Below, one piece after another: positions 20,135 to 31,751 of a stretch of 64,000 bases of DNA (position 1 is its first letter; each line of letters opens with the position of its first letter). A program made the position numbers and the translations under genes. The DNA is from Desulfobacterales bacterium (GTDB taxonomy: Bacteria; Desulfobacterota; Desulfobacteria; Desulfobacterales; JANQIE01). The stretch is from assembly GCA_028282295.1 (NCBI GenBank), contig JANQIE010000060.1, positions 1-64,000 on the forward strand. Reading direction: 5' to 3'. The notes below the pieces were generated by a model. That model was given only the letters and a program-made list of their open reading frames with translations, was not told where the DNA came from and ran no database searches.

Positions 20135-21583
20135 ATGCGCTGGCGCTACATATTAAATATCATCGGCATTCTGATTTTATTTTTGGGGCTTTCAATGCTC
20201 CTGCCGCTGGGCGTCGAGCTGTTTTACGGCGAGTATAGCGGCGTGCCGCTGCTTTACGCCATGGGGCTTACCATTGTGTGCGGCGCAATTCTGCATATCT
20301 GTTTTCGCAAGGTTACAATCGAGTATATCAGCCCCCGTGAGGGTATGGCCATTGTGGCTTTGGGGTGGACCTCCGTGGGACTGTTCGGCGCCTTGCCGTT
20401 TTACTTCGGCGGCCAGTTCGGTTCGTTTACAAACGCCTTCTTCGAATCGGTATCCGGTTTCACCACCACCGGGTCATCAATCCTGACTGATATTGAAGCG
20501 GTTTCAAAAGGGGTCTTGTTCTGGCGCAGTCTGATTCAATGGTTTGGTGGAATGGGCATCATTGTGCTGTCGGTGGCGATATTACCTTTTCTGGGGGTCG
20601 GCGGCATGCAGCTATACAAGGCCGAGGTGCCCAGCCCGGTGCCGGACAAACTCAAACCGCGGATCAAAGACACCGCCATGATCATGTGGAAGGTGTATGT
20701 CCTGATTTCACTGGCCGAGGTGGTGTTCCTGATGCTCGGCGGCATGACGCTTTACGATGCCCTCTGCCACACATTCACGACCATGCCCACCGGCGGTTTC
20801 TCCACCAAGAACACCTCCGTGGCCCATTATGACAGCGTTTACATCGACATGGTGATCGTGTTTTTCATGGTTCTGGCCGGGATCAATTTCTCGTTGCATT
20901 ATCAAATGCTGCGCGGCAGGACATTGGCGTTCTGGCGCGATTCGGAGTGCCGTTTTTTCCTGGCCGCCGTGCTGGTGCTGACAGTGCTCGTCAGTTTCGA
21001 TATTTATGGTGATGTTTACACACGCATCGGCGAGGCGTTTCAATACGGCTTTTTTCAAGTGGTCTCCATCGTCACCACCACCGGCTTTGCCACGGCAGAC
21101 TACGAACAATGGCCGGCCATGAGCCAATTGATTTTACTATTGTGCATGTTTTTGGGGGCCTCGGCCGGTTCCACCGGCGGCGGCATGAAGTGCCTGCGGA
21201 TCATGCTGGTTTTCAAGTATTGCTACAAGGAACTGTTTTCACTGATCCATCCCCACGCCGTGACCCAAATCAAGATCGGCGGCAAATCGGTTCCCGAAGA
21301 CGTCATGCGCAGCGTGCTCGGATTTTTAGCCCTGTATATGGGCCTGTTTGCCGTCTGTTCCGTCATCCTGGCCGGCCTGGGCGTCGATTTTGTCACCTCA
21401 TTTGCGGCGATCGTGGCCACCATCGGCAATATCGGGCCCGGCTTCGGTTTGGTGGGGCCCACGGAAAATTTTGCCATGATACCGGATATGGGCAAATGGC
21501 TTCTGGTTTGGTGCATGCTGTTGGGACGCCTGGAAATTTATACGGTGATCATACTGTTGGTGCCTGAGTTTTGGCGCAAGTAG
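20135..21583 (+). CDS. trkH: Trk system potassium uptake protein TrkH
   Basis: Multi-TM; FESVSGFTTTGSS, STGGGMK. Confidence 0.94.
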   Translation: MRWRYILNIIGILILFLGLSMLLPLGVELFYGEYSGVPLLYAMGLTIVCGAILHICFRKVTIEYISPREGMAIVALGWTSVGLFGALPFYFGGQFGSFTNAFFESVSGFTTTGSSILTDIEAVSKGVLFWRSLIQWFGGMGIIVLSVAILPFLGVGGMQLYKAEVPSPVPDKLKPRIKDTAMIMWKVYVLISLAEVVFLMLGGMTLYDALCHTFTTMPTGGFSTKNTSVAHYDSVYIDMVIVFFMVLAGINFSLHYQMLRGRTLAFWRDSECRFFLAAVLVLTVLVSFDIYGDVYTRIGEAFQYGFFQVVSIVTTTGFATADYEQWPAMSQLILLLCMFLGASAGSTGGGMKCLRIMLVFKYCYKELFSLIHPHAVTQIKIGGKSVPEDVMRSVLGFLALYMGLFAVCSVILAGLGVDFVTSFAAIVATIGNIGPGFGLVGPTENFAMIPDMGKWLLVWCMLLGRLEIYTVIILLVPEFWRK

Positions 21584-21633
21584 GTGGATTGGAAACTCAG
21601 GGCTCAGGGTAACGACATTTGGAAATCGTCCAG

Positions 21634-21709
21634 TTGGTGGGCACGGCCCAACCTGCCTGCTATTGCCGTTGGGTAGAATTGTAGTGGGCCATGCCCACCA
21701 GACTGAGCT
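21634..21709. repeat. Second inverted-repeat family (GTGGGC-box), copy
   Basis: ttggtgggcacggcccaac ... agtgggccatgcccaccagactgagct. Confidence 0.7.
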
Positions 21710-21896
21710 GTTTTGACCAGACCTGCTCTCCAATATGGTTTCGCCCGGTATTTTTTCGCATCAAAAACCGCGAGAAAAATACAGACAGCGTGTCAAGCGT
21801 CTTAAGCTTTACGCATGGCAAAAAATATTTTTTTATGTGTTTTTGGTGTTGACAACAACCGAATTAGCCGCTAAATAGTTGGCTTCTTTGACTCGA

Positions 21897-21969
21897 GGGC
21901 CGTTAACTCAGTCGGTAGAGTATCTGCCTTTTAAGCAGAGAGTCGCTGGTTCGAGCCCAGCACGGCCCA
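21897..21969 (+). tRNA. tRNA-Lys (anticodon TTT)
   Basis: GGGCCGT...TCTGC-CTTTTAA-GCAGA...GGTTCGAGCCC...ACGGCCCA. Confidence 0.95.
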
Positions 21970-21990
21970 CTCAAATAGAGTGCTTAGCAC

Positions 21991-22068
21991 GTCCCCATCG
22001 TCTAGCCTGGTCCAGGACACCGGCCTTTCACGCCGGCAACAGGGGTTCAAATCCCCTTGGGGACGCCA
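21991..22068 (+). tRNA. tRNA-Glu (anticodon TTC), CCA encoded
   Basis: GTCCCCA...CCGGC-CTTTCAC-GCCGG...GGTTCAAATCC...TGGGGAC-G-CCA. Confidence 0.95.
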
Positions 22069-22078
22069 ACAATATTAA

Positions 22079-22115
22079 AGGCTTACAAATGACTTTATTT
22101 GTAAGCCTTTTTTTT
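22079..22115 (+). terminator. Terminator of the tRNA-Lys/tRNA-Glu unit
   Basis: AGGCTTACAAAT-gacttt-ATTTGTAAGCCT-TTTTTTT. Confidence 0.85.
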
Positions 22116-22305
22116 GTGCCCCGGCTCCGTACCTTTACATTCACGGCCGATCTTGCTATAGACCGCAGGAACTATTGACAAATTGAAGGTTCCTGTGACT
22201 TAATTGTTAAAATTCAGGCTACGCCGTACAACCTGTCTTCAAGGTCGTATCAAGCATCTTTGTTGCCTACTGGCCGTCACCATTTTTCTTCAAACCAATC
22301 CCGTA

Positions 22306-23115
22306 ATGAACTCAAATGCTACCATGAACCAGGCTGGACAGCGGGGTTTCTGGATCGATCTGATAAAATTTTTGTGTTTGTCCGGTCTGCTTATCTGGCT
22401 GCTGGTCCGCGGCACCGAGCAATTGGGCTACTATTGGCAGTGGTACCGCGTGCCTCGCCTGGTCGGTGAGTTTCTTGACGGCCGTTTCATTGCCGGTCCG
22501 CTATTGCAAGGCTTGGCGGTCACGCTAAAAATCACCGGATTGAGCCTGGTGTTGGCTACTCTTTTCGGTCTCACAGCCGCGATCCTGCGATTGTCCAATT
22601 CGTTTCTGGGACGCGCCCTGGCCCGCATCTATCTGGAAACCATTCGCAACACGCCGCTTTTGGTCCAGCTTTTTTTTATCTATTTTGTGGTCGCACCGGT
22701 ATTTGAACTGGGGCGGTTCACTTCTGCCGTGCTGGCCCTGAGTTTGTTCGAAGGCGCCTATGCATCGGAGATTTTTCGGTCCGGGATCGTGTCCATCGAG
22801 CGAGGGCAGTGGGAAGCGGCGTCCAGTCTGGGAATGAACGGCGTTGAAACCTACCGTTATGTCATTCTGCCACAGGCAATCCGGCGGATCGTGCCGCCGC
22901 TGACCAGTCAGTCGATCGCTTTGATCAAGGATTCGGCCCTGGTGAGTACCATTGCGGTGTATGACTTGTCGATGCGGGCCCAGGCGATTATCGCCGAAAC
23001 CTATCTGGTGTTTGAAGTCTGGTTTGTGGTGGCGGCAATCTATTTGTTGTTTACCCTGTCGCTGTCCGGCGCCGTGCATTTTTTACAACGATACATGCGT
23101 ATTGCGAATAGTTAA
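22306..23115 (+). CDS. Polar amino-acid ABC transporter permease (HisM type)
   Basis: Start MNSNATMNQ; ETIRNTPLLVQLFF; EAASSLGMNGVETYRYVILPQAIRRIVPP. Confidence 0.88.
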   Translation: MNSNATMNQAGQRGFWIDLIKFLCLSGLLIWLLVRGTEQLGYYWQWYRVPRLVGEFLDGRFIAGPLLQGLAVTLKITGLSLVLATLFGLTAAILRLSNSFLGRALARIYLETIRNTPLLVQLFFIYFVVAPVFELGRFTSAVLALSLFEGAYASEIFRSGIVSIERGQWEAASSLGMNGVETYRYVILPQAIRRIVPPLTSQSIALIKDSALVSTIAVYDLSMRAQAIIAETYLVFEVWFVVAAIYLLFTLSLSGAVHFLQRYMRIANS

Positions 23116-23145
23116 CGGAGAGTAAAAGTAAAAGGAGGCAAGCTG

Positions 23146-23976
23146 ATGAAACTGATAAAAACGTGTTGGGTGTTGCTCTGTGTGTTGTGCCTGCTGTTGA
23201 CGGCCGCGCCGGTGTCGGCCGGTAAAATGCAACGGCAGCTTGTGCAGGAAAGCACGGTGGAACAGGTCCTGAAACGGGGGGTGTTGCGCGTGGGGATGGA
23301 TACGTTTGTCCCCTGGGCCATGAAGGACAAAACCGGTAACCTGATCGGCTTTGAAATCGATGTGGCCACACGGCTGGCCAAAGATATGGGAGTGAAAGTG
23401 CAATTCGTCCCCACCAAATGGTCCGGCATCATCCCGGCCCTGTTGTCCGGCAAGTTCGATGTGATCATTGGTGGAATGGGCATTATTCCGTCGCGGAACT
23501 TGAAAGTTAATTTTACCCAGCCTTATGACTATTCGGGCATGTCGCTGGTGGCCGGGAAAAAACTGGCGGCCGGTTTCAAGACCCTGGCGGACTTCAACCG
23601 GCCGGATGTGGTGCTGGCGGTAAAACTCGGCGCCACTTCCGAAATGGCGGCGCGCAAGTTCATGCCCAAAGCCACGTTACGTCAATTTGACGGTGAGGCG
23701 CAGATTTTTCAGGAAGTAATCAACGCGAGAGCCCACGCCGCCGTGGCCTCGGCGCCCACACCGGCATTCCGGGCCATTGAGAATCCGCAAACACTATTTT
23801 TGCCCATCAAAGATACCTTCACCAAGGAACCGATCGGCTTTGCCGTGCGCAAGGGGGACCCGGATACGCTCAACTACTTCAATAACTGGATTCAGTATGT
23901 CGCCGCCGAAGGGTGGCTGGCCGAACGCAAACAGTATTGGTTCCAGACCCAGGACTGGAAGGGGATGTTGGAGTAG
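23146..23976 (+). CDS. Amino-acid ABC transporter substrate-binding protein
   Basis: Signal peptide; VLKRGVLRVGMDTFVPWAMKDKTGNLIGFEIDVATRLAKDMGVKVQFV. Confidence 0.9.
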   Translation: MKLIKTCWVLLCVLCLLLTAAPVSAGKMQRQLVQESTVEQVLKRGVLRVGMDTFVPWAMKDKTGNLIGFEIDVATRLAKDMGVKVQFVPTKWSGIIPALLSGKFDVIIGGMGIIPSRNLKVNFTQPYDYSGMSLVAGKKLAAGFKTLADFNRPDVVLAVKLGATSEMAARKFMPKATLRQFDGEAQIFQEVINARAHAAVASAPTPAFRAIENPQTLFLPIKDTFTKEPIGFAVRKGDPDTLNYFNNWIQYVAAEGWLAERKQYWFQTQDWKGMLE

Positions 23977-24024
23977 GGGAGACTTTAAATTTGAAACTCG
24001 AAATTTGAAATTTGAAACCGGGCC

Positions 24025-24990
24025 ATGGCTGCTGCCGCCCGCCCGCTCCTTCTGGTCCTGGATTGCGGTGGTGGCCAATGGCCCCGACAGCCGATAGATT
24101 TGATTTCCGAACGGACACGAATAACCCCACTTGATGTTATTCTGGGCGTCTTGCTGCTGGCAGGCGCCCTTTTCGTGTTTCAACGCATGGCCATGCAACT
24201 GCAATACGAGTGGCGTTGGGCAACCATCTGGCAGTATCTGTTTCGTTATGATGACGCGTCGGACCGCTGGGTGGCCAATTATTTGATGAAAGGATTTTAC
24301 ACGACCATTCGCCTGAGTCTCTGGGGGACGCTGCTGGCAACCCTGATCGGCACCGGGTTGGGGTTGGCCCGGGTCAGCACACGGCTCTTTCGCCGGATGG
24401 TGGGTACAACCTACGTGGAACTGATCCGCAATCTGCCGCCCTTGGTGTTGATTTTCATCGTCTATTTTTTTATCAGCGATCAGATCATGCCGTTGTTGCG
24501 AATTCAGGACTGGGTTGAAGCCGCGTCGCCGCCGACACGGGCGGTACTTGAGTTTCTCTTCGGACCATCCGAACTGGTGTCGACCTTCATGGCCGCCATG
24601 GTCACCCTGGCCCTGTTCGAAGGCGCCTACATCACCGAAATTGTGCGGGCCGGCATTCAGTCGATTGAAAAGGGCCAGTGGGAAGCATCCGCCGCCATGG
24701 GGTTTTCCTACCGGGGCCAAATGCTTCACGTAATATTGCCTCAGGCGGTGCGGCGCATCCTGCCGCCGTTGGCCGGGCAGTTTATCTCCACCATCAAAGA
24801 TTCCGCCATTGTCTCGGTGATCTCCATCCAGGACCTGACCTTCCAGGGCATGGAGTTGATGGCGGCCACCTACATGACTTTTGAAATCTGGATCACCATC
24901 ACCCTGCTTTACCTGCTGTTGACGCTATCCTGTTCCCTGGCGATCCGTTGGCTGGAAAAGTTTATTAACCGGCATCGGTTCTATGCATAA
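24025..24990 (+). CDS. Amino-acid ABC transporter permease (start uncertain)
   Basis: ELIRNLPPLVLIFIVYF; EASAAMGFSYRGQMLHVILPQAVRRILPPLAGQ. N-terminal ~25 residues look non-native. Confidence 0.85.
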   Translation: MAAAARPLLLVLDCGGGQWPRQPIDLISERTRITPLDVILGVLLLAGALFVFQRMAMQLQYEWRWATIWQYLFRYDDASDRWVANYLMKGFYTTIRLSLWGTLLATLIGTGLGLARVSTRLFRRMVGTTYVELIRNLPPLVLIFIVYFFISDQIMPLLRIQDWVEAASPPTRAVLEFLFGPSELVSTFMAAMVTLALFEGAYITEIVRAGIQSIEKGQWEASAAMGFSYRGQMLHVILPQAVRRILPPLAGQFISTIKDSAIVSVISIQDLTFQGMELMAATYMTFEIWITITLLYLLLTLSCSLAIRWLEKFINRHRFYA

Positions 24991-25180
24991 GGGCCCGCGC
25001 AAAAACGTCGAAACCAATGCACCGTTTTTTTAAAGTCCGCCAATTTTCGGCCGATATAGCATAAATGGGAAGCTAACGTGGCCGGGACAAACTGATCTTT
25101 AGTTTCATGTGTTTCTAAAGGCTATGATCCTGCCGATGTTACGTTAAGGGCTCAGAACCAATGGTAAGGAGTATAGAAAC

Positions 25181-26185
25181 ATGAAAAAAATCAGTTCGGT
25201 TGTTTTGGCAGGTCTTTTGTTATTCGCGGTGACGTCAGCACCCGTGTTTGCCGCCGGCAAGGTTTTGGTCGTGCACAGTTATCATGCCGAATACAGTTGG
25301 GTTCAAGGACTCGATACCGGGATGGACCAGGTCCTTCAAGCGTCCGGGATTACTGTGGAAAAGTTTTACATGGACACCAAAAGAAAAGCGTCCGATGAGT
25401 GGAAAGTCAAAACCGGGCAGATGGCCGTCGAAAAGATGCTGGCCATGAAACCGGATGTGGTGATTACCACCGATGACAATGCGCAGGCCTTTTTTGCCAA
25501 AAATTATGCTGGCAAGAGCGATATCCAGTTTGTTTTCACCGGTGTGAATGGTGATCCGGACAAGTATGGATTTCCAGCGGCCAACGTAACCGGAATTTTG
25601 GAAAGAGCCTACGCCGACCAAACTCTTGATTTATTGAAAAGCTTTATGCCGCAGATTAACGCGGTGGTCTATCTGGCCGACGACAGCGCCACCGCCGATC
25701 TGATTACTCCCCGTATTCAGGCTCAGGCCAAAAACGGCAAACTCCCCATCGCCGTCAATAGTTTCGAAAGACCCTCCACGTTTGATCAATGGAAGACGGT
25801 TGTCAAAAAATACGACCAGGATCCTTCCATTGGCGCTTTCCTGATTCCTCTGTACTTGACCGTCAAGGTCGCTGAAAACGGCGATCGTGTCCCGCCCAAG
25901 GAGGTTATGCAGTGGATCGTCGCCAACACCGATAAGCCGGTTGTCGGCCTGTGGCCGTTCTCAACCGATCACGGTGCGCTGTGTGCGGTGGTCGTGGATC
26001 CGGTGGAACACGGTCGCGTGGCCGGTGAGATGGCCGCCAAGATTATTAAAGGCAAAAAAGCCGGTGACGTTGAAATGGCGACCAACAAGGAAGGGTACGT
26101 GATCTTCAATATCACCACCGCCAAGGCCAAGGGCGTCGATATCCCTTACGAATTGCTGGAAAGCGCCAATAAAATTATCGAGTAA
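25181..26185 (+). CDS. ABC transporter substrate-binding protein (ABC_sub_bind type)
   Basis: Signal peptide; [27 protein letters not shown]...[15 protein letters not shown]. Confidence 0.82.
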   Translation: MKKISSVVLAGLLLFAVTSAPVFAAGKVLVVHSYHAEYSWVQGLDTGMDQVLQASGITVEKFYMDTKRKASDEWKVKTGQMAVEKMLAMKPDVVITTDDNAQAFFAKNYAGKSDIQFVFTGVNGDPDKYGFPAANVTGILERAYADQTLDLLKSFMPQINAVVYLADDSATADLITPRIQAQAKNGKLPIAVNSFERPSTFDQWKTVVKKYDQDPSIGAFLIPLYLTVKVAENGDRVPPKEVMQWIVANTDKPVVGLWPFSTDHGALCAVVVDPVEHGRVAGEMAAKIIKGKKAGDVEMATNKEGYVIFNITTAKAKGVDIPYELLESANKIIE

Positions 26186-26373
26186 CGAGTAATCCGGAAT
26201 TTTCCATATGGTGTCTTTGGGCGAACCGGTGTTTTCTGCGACGCTGCCCGGAACATCTGAACTGTCGGCAATTAAAGGGGGAGCGTTCATCTGATGTGAT
26301 GTTGCCTAAACCGGTATCGAATTACCGATGCCGGTCTGCCGGTATTGTGCGAGTTACAAAGGTTTTGTTACTA

Positions 26374-28206
26374 ATGAAGCTTAATCTGAAGAATAAATTC
26401 TTATTGACTATCATCGCTTTGATTACTGCCTGTTTAAGTGTTTCAACGACAATCTTCTATTTTAATTTCAAAGGGGCATTGTTTCAAACCGTAACCGGCC
26501 AGATCGAGCAGACGACTGCCAATACGGTCGATATGATGGCCCGTTGGTTCAAAGATCGCAGGCTTGATCTGAACACGTGGAGCAAACAAAAGATATTTAC
26601 TACGGCCCTGCAGGATTCTTTTTTGGGAGAGTCCGCCCGCAAAGGCGCCGGCAAACTGTTGGCCGAGATTAAAAACGGTTATGGATACTATGAAAATATC
26701 TGCATTGCCAACCTCAAAGGAGAATTAATCGCTGCTGCCGACGGATCGGTTTTGGGTAAAATCAACGTTCAGCAACAGGATTATTTCCAAATTGCGTTAA
26801 CCGGCCAACCAGCGGTTTCCGCTGCGCAGCATAGTGAAGCCTCCGGAGACCCCATCTTTGTTTTTTCCGTACCGCTGAAGGTGAAAGGCAAGGTGGCCGG
26901 TGCTTTGATCAGTTATGTCGATTTGACGGTATTTAGCCGGCTCTTCATCGATACCATTGAGGTCGGCAGTACCGGATATGCTTACATGTTCGACGATCAA
27001 GGTTTTGTTATCGCCCATCCGGATAAATCCAACCTGTTCAAGTTGAACCTGAACAGCTTCGATTTCGGCCGGGAAATGATCGCCATGGTTGAAGGCTTGC
27101 TGATCTATACGTTTAAAGGGATGGAAAAGCTTGTCGTGTTTCAGAAATTTGAAGAAATGGGCTGGACCGTTGGCATTGGCGCTGGTACGCATGAACTTCT
27201 GGCGCCGGTCAGGCGTTTGGGATTGATCATTTTGGCGATAGGCGTCGGTTTTTTTGTGATTGCCAGTGCGATTACCATATTCATAGTGCGATCGATCGTT
27301 CGGCCGGTCAATCAAATTGTTGCGGATTTAAACCAAGGTGCGGATCAGGTTGATGCCGCCTCCAGTGAAGTGTCCAGCGCCAGCCAGGTCCTTGCGGGCG
27401 GTGCATCGCAACAGGCGTCTTCAATTGAAGAAACCTCGGCGGCTCTGGAGGAGATCGCCTCCCGGGTGCGGCAAAATGCCGATAATGCGCAGCAAGCCAA
27501 TACAATCATGAAACAGACTAACGGTGCGGTCGATCACGCCAACCAATCGATGTTGCGGTTAACCACATCCATGGACAAAATTAATCGCGCCAGTGAAAAA
27601 ACGTCGCGGATTGTCAATACCATTGAAGGTATCGCTTTCCAGACCAATCTGTTGGCGCTCAATGCGGCCGTAGAGGCGGCCAGGGCCGGTGAGGCCGGGG
27701 CCGGATTTGCCATTGTTGCCGACGAGGTCCGCAACCTGGCCATGCGCACGTCGCAGGCGGTCAAAGACACCACCGGGTTGATTGCAGAGACCGTGCAACG
27801 GGTAAGCGACGGCGCGAAACTGGTCCAGGGAACCAATGACGCGTTTTCATCGGTTACGGCAAGCGCCTCCAAAGTCAGTGCATTGATTGATGAGATTTCC
27901 AGTGCTTCCGACGAGCAATCCAAAGGCATCAATCAGGTCAATGTGGCCATTAACGCGATGGATGACATTGTCCAACAAACCGCGGCCTCGGCCGAAGAGT
28001 CGGCCTCAGCCTCTGAAGAGTTGAATGCTCAGGCCGTCCAGATGAAGCATTCAGTGGATGATCTGGTCGTGATCGTCAAAGGCGCGGACCGCAACGGGAA
28101 ACGTAAGCGTTCGGATGCGGGGCGGCGAGAGGACACCTTGATTGAAGCGCCAGACGTTTGGTCACACCGCAACGCCGTGTGGGAGTCGACTGTTGAAAAA
28201 GAATGA
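26374..28206 (+). CDS. Methyl-accepting chemotaxis protein with periplasmic Cache-type sensor
   Basis: Start [11 protein letters not shown]; hairpin tip [36 protein letters not shown]. Confidence 0.93.
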   Translation: MKLNLKNKFLLTIIALITACLSVSTTIFYFNFKGALFQTVTGQIEQTTANTVDMMARWFKDRRLDLNTWSKQKIFTTALQDSFLGESARKGAGKLLAEIKNGYGYYENICIANLKGELIAAADGSVLGKINVQQQDYFQIALTGQPAVSAAQHSEASGDPIFVFSVPLKVKGKVAGALISYVDLTVFSRLFIDTIEVGSTGYAYMFDDQGFVIAHPDKSNLFKLNLNSFDFGREMIAMVEGLLIYTFKGMEKLVVFQKFEEMGWTVGIGAGTHELLAPVRRLGLIILAIGVGFFVIASAITIFIVRSIVRPVNQIVADLNQGADQVDAASSEVSSASQVLAGGASQQASSIEETSAALEEIASRVRQNADNAQQANTIMKQTNGAVDHANQSMLRLTTSMDKINRASEKTSRIVNTIEGIAFQTNLLALNAAVEAARAGEAGAGFAIVADEVRNLAMRTSQAVKDTTGLIAETVQRVSDGAKLVQGTNDAFSSVTASASKVSALIDEISSASDEQSKGINQVNVAINAMDDIVQQTAASAEESASASEELNAQAVQMKHSVDDLVVIVKGADRNGKRKRSDAGRREDTLIEAPDVWSHRNAVWESTVEKE

Positions 28207-28318
28207 AACGGCTATCGGCGCAGCCGTGCGAATTATTGCCGAAGAGTTGGCGGAAAATAGTGTTGGGACATTTTATTTTTTTGCGGCCCTGAATCCACCA
28301 TTTCCGGATAAACTCAAT

Positions 28319-30124
28319 TTAACGACCCGCGTCTTTGCGTTGAAGCCAGGCTTTGATCTTTTGGCTCAAATCCCGCGCATTGACCGGCTTGGCAATATAA
28401 TCATTCATGCCGATATCAAGGCACTTATCGATGGTGCCCTGCATTGTGTTGGCGGTCATGGCAATTATGGGGATATTGCGATAGGCGTGGTTTGAACTGC
28501 GAATGGCGCGGGTGGTGTCATAGCCATCCAGAGAGGGCATTTGAAGATCCATCAGGATCAGGTCGAAGGTTTTCTGGGCCAACTGTTGCAATGCTTCAAC
28601 ACCGTTGGCTGCCACTTGAGCCTGGTAACCGAATTTACTCAACATAAACAGGGTCACTTCCTGATTGATGGCATTGTCTTCGACCAGCAGGATAGTTGCC
28701 GGGTGACTGTAATCGGCAGCCGCGATGGTTTGCCCGGCAGCGGCGGCAACGTCCGGCTCCGGTATCGTGGCGCGTGATGATGCATGCTGGTCCGCGATTG
28801 GTAAGGTAATCGTAAACCAGAAAGTGGCGCCGTGTCCCTGCTGACTTTTAAAGCCGATTTGACCCCCCATTACTTCAACGAGCTGCTTACAGATCGCCAA
28901 TCCAAGCCCCGTTCCGCCGTATTGCCGGGTGGTTGAACTGTCCACCTGGGAGAATGGTTTGAACAGGCGCTTATGCCGTTGCACCGGAATACCGATACCG
29001 GTGTCCTTTATGGAAAAGAAAATTTCGATCTGATCGTGTTTTTTTTGCCGTATTGTTGCCTGAACCGATATCTCGCCGGCAGGTGTGAATTTGACGGCAT
29101 TGTTGAGCAGGTTGAGCAGTACTTGCCGCAAGCGGTTCGGGTCACCGATGACCGGTGCTTTCAGCGCCGGATCCACAGAGCAGTGCAACGCCAGGCCTTT
29201 TTCCACAATTTTAAAGGAGATCGAATCGATTACTTCTTTGAGAATCGCAGGCAAATCGAAGCGCAATGTCTCCAGTTCCATTTTACCGGCTTCGATTTTC
29301 GAAAAATCGAGAAGATCGTTGATGATGTGCATGAGCGCCTGCGCGCTCGACTCGATCGTCTGCACGTAATCCCGCTGTTCTCGATCCAGATTTGTGTCCA
29401 GCAGTAACGACGTCATGCCGATGACCCCGTTCATGGGGGTGCGGATCTCATGACTCATATTGGCCAAAAAATCACTTTTGGCCTGGTTGGCATTTTTCGC
29501 CTGATCGGCCATCTCCCGCGCTTTGAGAATGGACTGTTCCAACTTCGTATTGCTATCGCGCAGTTCGCGGGTACGCGCTTGGATTATGGTCTCTTGCTTT
29601 TCAAATAGGAGCGAATTGCGCAATACCAGGGCTACGATGGTTGACATCAACCCGAGTAAACTGACGACCTCGTCAATGCGCCGAAAATCCGGCAGATTCA
29701 GCAACAGCAGGGCTCCGACGTTGATTGCGCCGATCTTGAGCGGTACCCCGATGGACAGTTCGCTTTTCAATTCCGATAACAAGGTTTCGGCTTCGCCGCT
29801 ACCTTGTTGGGTGTTCCAGGCCATGGGGGTATCCGAGTTGCTGATCAAACGGATCAACCGGACGGCTTGGGACGATTCGGCAATAGTTCGCCGCCGCTCC
29901 GGTTCCACACAAACCAGACCTTGGCCGTATTGCGCGGCACCATCCGTGTAATGGGAAATGATTACAGTGCGCGCGCCGGTTACCTCACGAAATTGACTCG
30001 TCAAATAACGACCCAGCGCCTTGGGACAATCGGCATCCGGCAGCGCCTTTTCAAGGATATGAAAGGTCATGGCCTGGAATGCCCGCGAAAATATGTGATT
30101 TTGTGAATCGGTTTTTCCGGACAT
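28319..30124 (-). CDS. Hybrid sensor histidine kinase (GAF-like, HisKA, HATPase, receiver)
   Basis: [37 protein letters not shown]; receiver [12 protein letters not shown]...[13 protein letters not shown]. Confidence 0.92.
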   Translation of the reverse strand: MSGKTDSQNHIFSRAFQAMTFHILEKALPDADCPKALGRYLTSQFREVTGARTVIISHYTDGAAQYGQGLVCVEPERRRTIAESSQAVRLIRLISNSDTPMAWNTQQGSGEAETLLSELKSELSIGVPLKIGAINVGALLLLNLPDFRRIDEVVSLLGLMSTIVALVLRNSLLFEKQETIIQARTRELRDSNTKLEQSILKAREMADQAKNANQAKSDFLANMSHEIRTPMNGVIGMTSLLLDTNLDREQRDYVQTIESSAQALMHIINDLLDFSKIEAGKMELETLRFDLPAILKEVIDSISFKIVEKGLALHCSVDPALKAPVIGDPNRLRQVLLNLLNNAVKFTPAGEISVQATIRQKKHDQIEIFFSIKDTGIGIPVQRHKRLFKPFSQVDSSTTRQYGGTGLGLAICKQLVEVMGGQIGFKSQQGHGATFWFTITLPIADQHASSRATIPEPDVAAAAGQTIAAADYSHPATILLVEDNAINQEVTLFMLSKFGYQAQVAANGVEALQQLAQKTFDLILMDLQMPSLDGYDTTRAIRSSNHAYRNIPIIAMTANTMQGTIDKCLDIGMNDYIAKPVNARDLSQKIKAWLQRKDAGR

Positions 30125-30732
30125 TAACGTATCTCTTCTGTCAACCCCCGCATTGCGTTGCGAATACCGTTAATAAGACAATCCGTCTTTATGGGCAGCA
30201 CTTCGCATTTTAAACCGGTGTACTGTGAGATCGCTTTGAGATGATCGGAGGGAACCGGCACGTAACCCGAATCAAGATACACGATCTTGTCATGCATGTC
30301 CTGCATAAAATCCGGGGCGATATCGGCGGTCAAACCAAGTTCTGTTTCGAATACCTTTTGCCATTTGTAGGTCCATTCCGGCAATAGAAAAAACGCTTTC
30401 TGCTTGCGCAGGGTGTGATAGCGCGCAGGTCCCAGGAAGATTTCGACGCAATTTGATCCGGATACGCGCCCCACCCCCGGCAGGGCCTCCTGCTGCTGCA
30501 TGAACGCGTGACAGTCCCCGTATACCAGCAGGACATGACGACCAGGGGGCGAATCGGGACCGATTAGCGTGTCGATGTGAAGGTGCAGTTTTTCAGGATG
30601 CATGTGCAACATGGAGTCCGTATAGTGGGTCGGTAAATTGAATTTGCCGTTGTTGCGCAACTGTTCCAGTGCTTCGCGAAAAACGGAACAGGCCAGGCAG
30701 ATGCTTTTGGTGGCAGTTGGGGACATTGTCAC
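30124..30732 (-). CDS. DUF1638-type protein
   Basis: [14 protein letters not shown]...[13 protein letters not shown]; Cys/His-rich pattern of DUF1638; overlaps both neighbours by 1-4 nt. Confidence 0.75.
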   Translation of the reverse strand: MTMSPTATKSICLACSVFREALEQLRNNGKFNLPTHYTDSMLHMHPEKLHLHIDTLIGPDSPPGRHVLLVYGDCHAFMQQQEALPGVGRVSGSNCVEIFLGPARYHTLRKQKAFFLLPEWTYKWQKVFETELGLTADIAPDFMQDMHDKIVYLDSGYVPVPSDHLKAISQYTGLKCEVLPIKTDCLINGIRNAMRGLTEEIR

Positions 30733-31751
30733 AATTGCGTTGTGTAAGTTTCGGCTGCTTCCCGGATTGCGAGAAGGTTTTCAATTGGGGTGTCATACGG
30801 AACATCGCCACCTGCCGTGCCCAGAATAAAATGGGGGTCATTTTGCTGTTCGCGCAACGTCGACGCACATTTTTTTTTAATCTGCGCGACATTTTCACGA
30901 TCCAGGCGTTGGCCTTCCAAGTTGCCGATCAATACCGACTTGTTATTGAGAATCTTCCGGGCCTGGGTCAGTGATTCACCGGCGCTGATCGCGAAACCGG
31001 CGACATTGGGAAAATTCGCCAGCCACGGCAAGGCCGGCACCAACGCTGCGCCGCCGGAGTGCACAACCAATGGACCGCTAACCTGCTCAAAGGCCCTGCG
31101 AAGGACCGGCAGTAGCGTTTTTTTGATAATCTGTGATGTGACGACTCTGGGGCTGATCAATGCGATGGGGGTTACCACAAACGTCGCCCCCGCTTTCAAA
31201 AAAGCATTGGCCCGTGACACAAAGTAGGGCAGCGTTATTGCCAACATGGCTTCGGCGGCCTGTGGATTGAAAAGCAGCATCTCGATCCATTTTTCTAGTG
31301 TCAGGATCATGGCCGGCAAGTCGATGGGACTGGTGGCGATGGCGGCGATCGGCACTTCCCGGCCGTGTTCGGTAGCCATCAGGCGCACGGCATCATTAAA
31401 AAAGAGCGGAATCGGGTGGGCATCAATATCGGGCACAACCAAACGGGCGATGTCCTCGGCCGCCGCGACAGCCGGGCGGTGCAGGTTGGGCGGCTGTTTG
31501 TCGTAGTAACGAATTTGGCTGCCAAAGGCCGCGCCTTCCAGCGGCAGGCATAGCGGGCCGAATAAGATATCCGCACCGATCGTTTCACGCACGCTCCTTT
31601 GGCCGCGGGCGTATGCCGTGGCGTCGGTGTAGTAGGCGGGCAAGGGACAGTTGGTCAACCTGGCACCGTAAAGGCTCAGGGGCAAACTTACGGGCGGGCG
31701 GTCCGCCGGTTTACCCTGGATTGCGGCCAGCACACGCTCGATACTGGTCAT
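30729..31751 (-). CDS. Uroporphyrinogen decarboxylase-fold methyltransferase (MtaA/CmuA-like)
   Basis: MTSIERVLAAIQGKPADRPPVSLPLSLYGA; VHSGGAALVPALPWLANFPNVAGFAIS. Confidence 0.85.
   Translation of the reverse strand: MTSIERVLAAIQGKPADRPPVSLPLSLYGARLTNCPLPAYYTDATAYARGQRSVRETIGADILFGPLCLPLEGAAFGSQIRYYDKQPPNLHRPAVAAAEDIARLVVPDIDAHPIPLFFNDAVRLMATEHGREVPIAAIATSPIDLPAMILTLEKWIEMLLFNPQAAEAMLAITLPYFVSRANAFLKAGATFVVTPIALISPRVVTSQIIKKTLLPVLRRAFEQVSGPLVVHSGGAALVPALPWLANFPNVAGFAISAGESLTQARKILNNKSVLIGNLEGQRLDRENVAQIKKKCASTLREQQNDPHFILGTAGGDVPYDTPIENLLAIREAAETYTTQL

Noticed and set aside
23985-24020. aaatttgaaactcgaaatttgaaatttgaaac direct microrepeats
   Set aside because: Short low-complexity spacer; similar AATTTGAAA strings recur in intergenic DNA here, with no array-like spacing (not CRISPR).
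28256-28312. Possible further MITE remnant (agtgttgggacatttt...ccatttccggata)
   Set aside because: Only partial matches to the TIR; too degenerate to claim.
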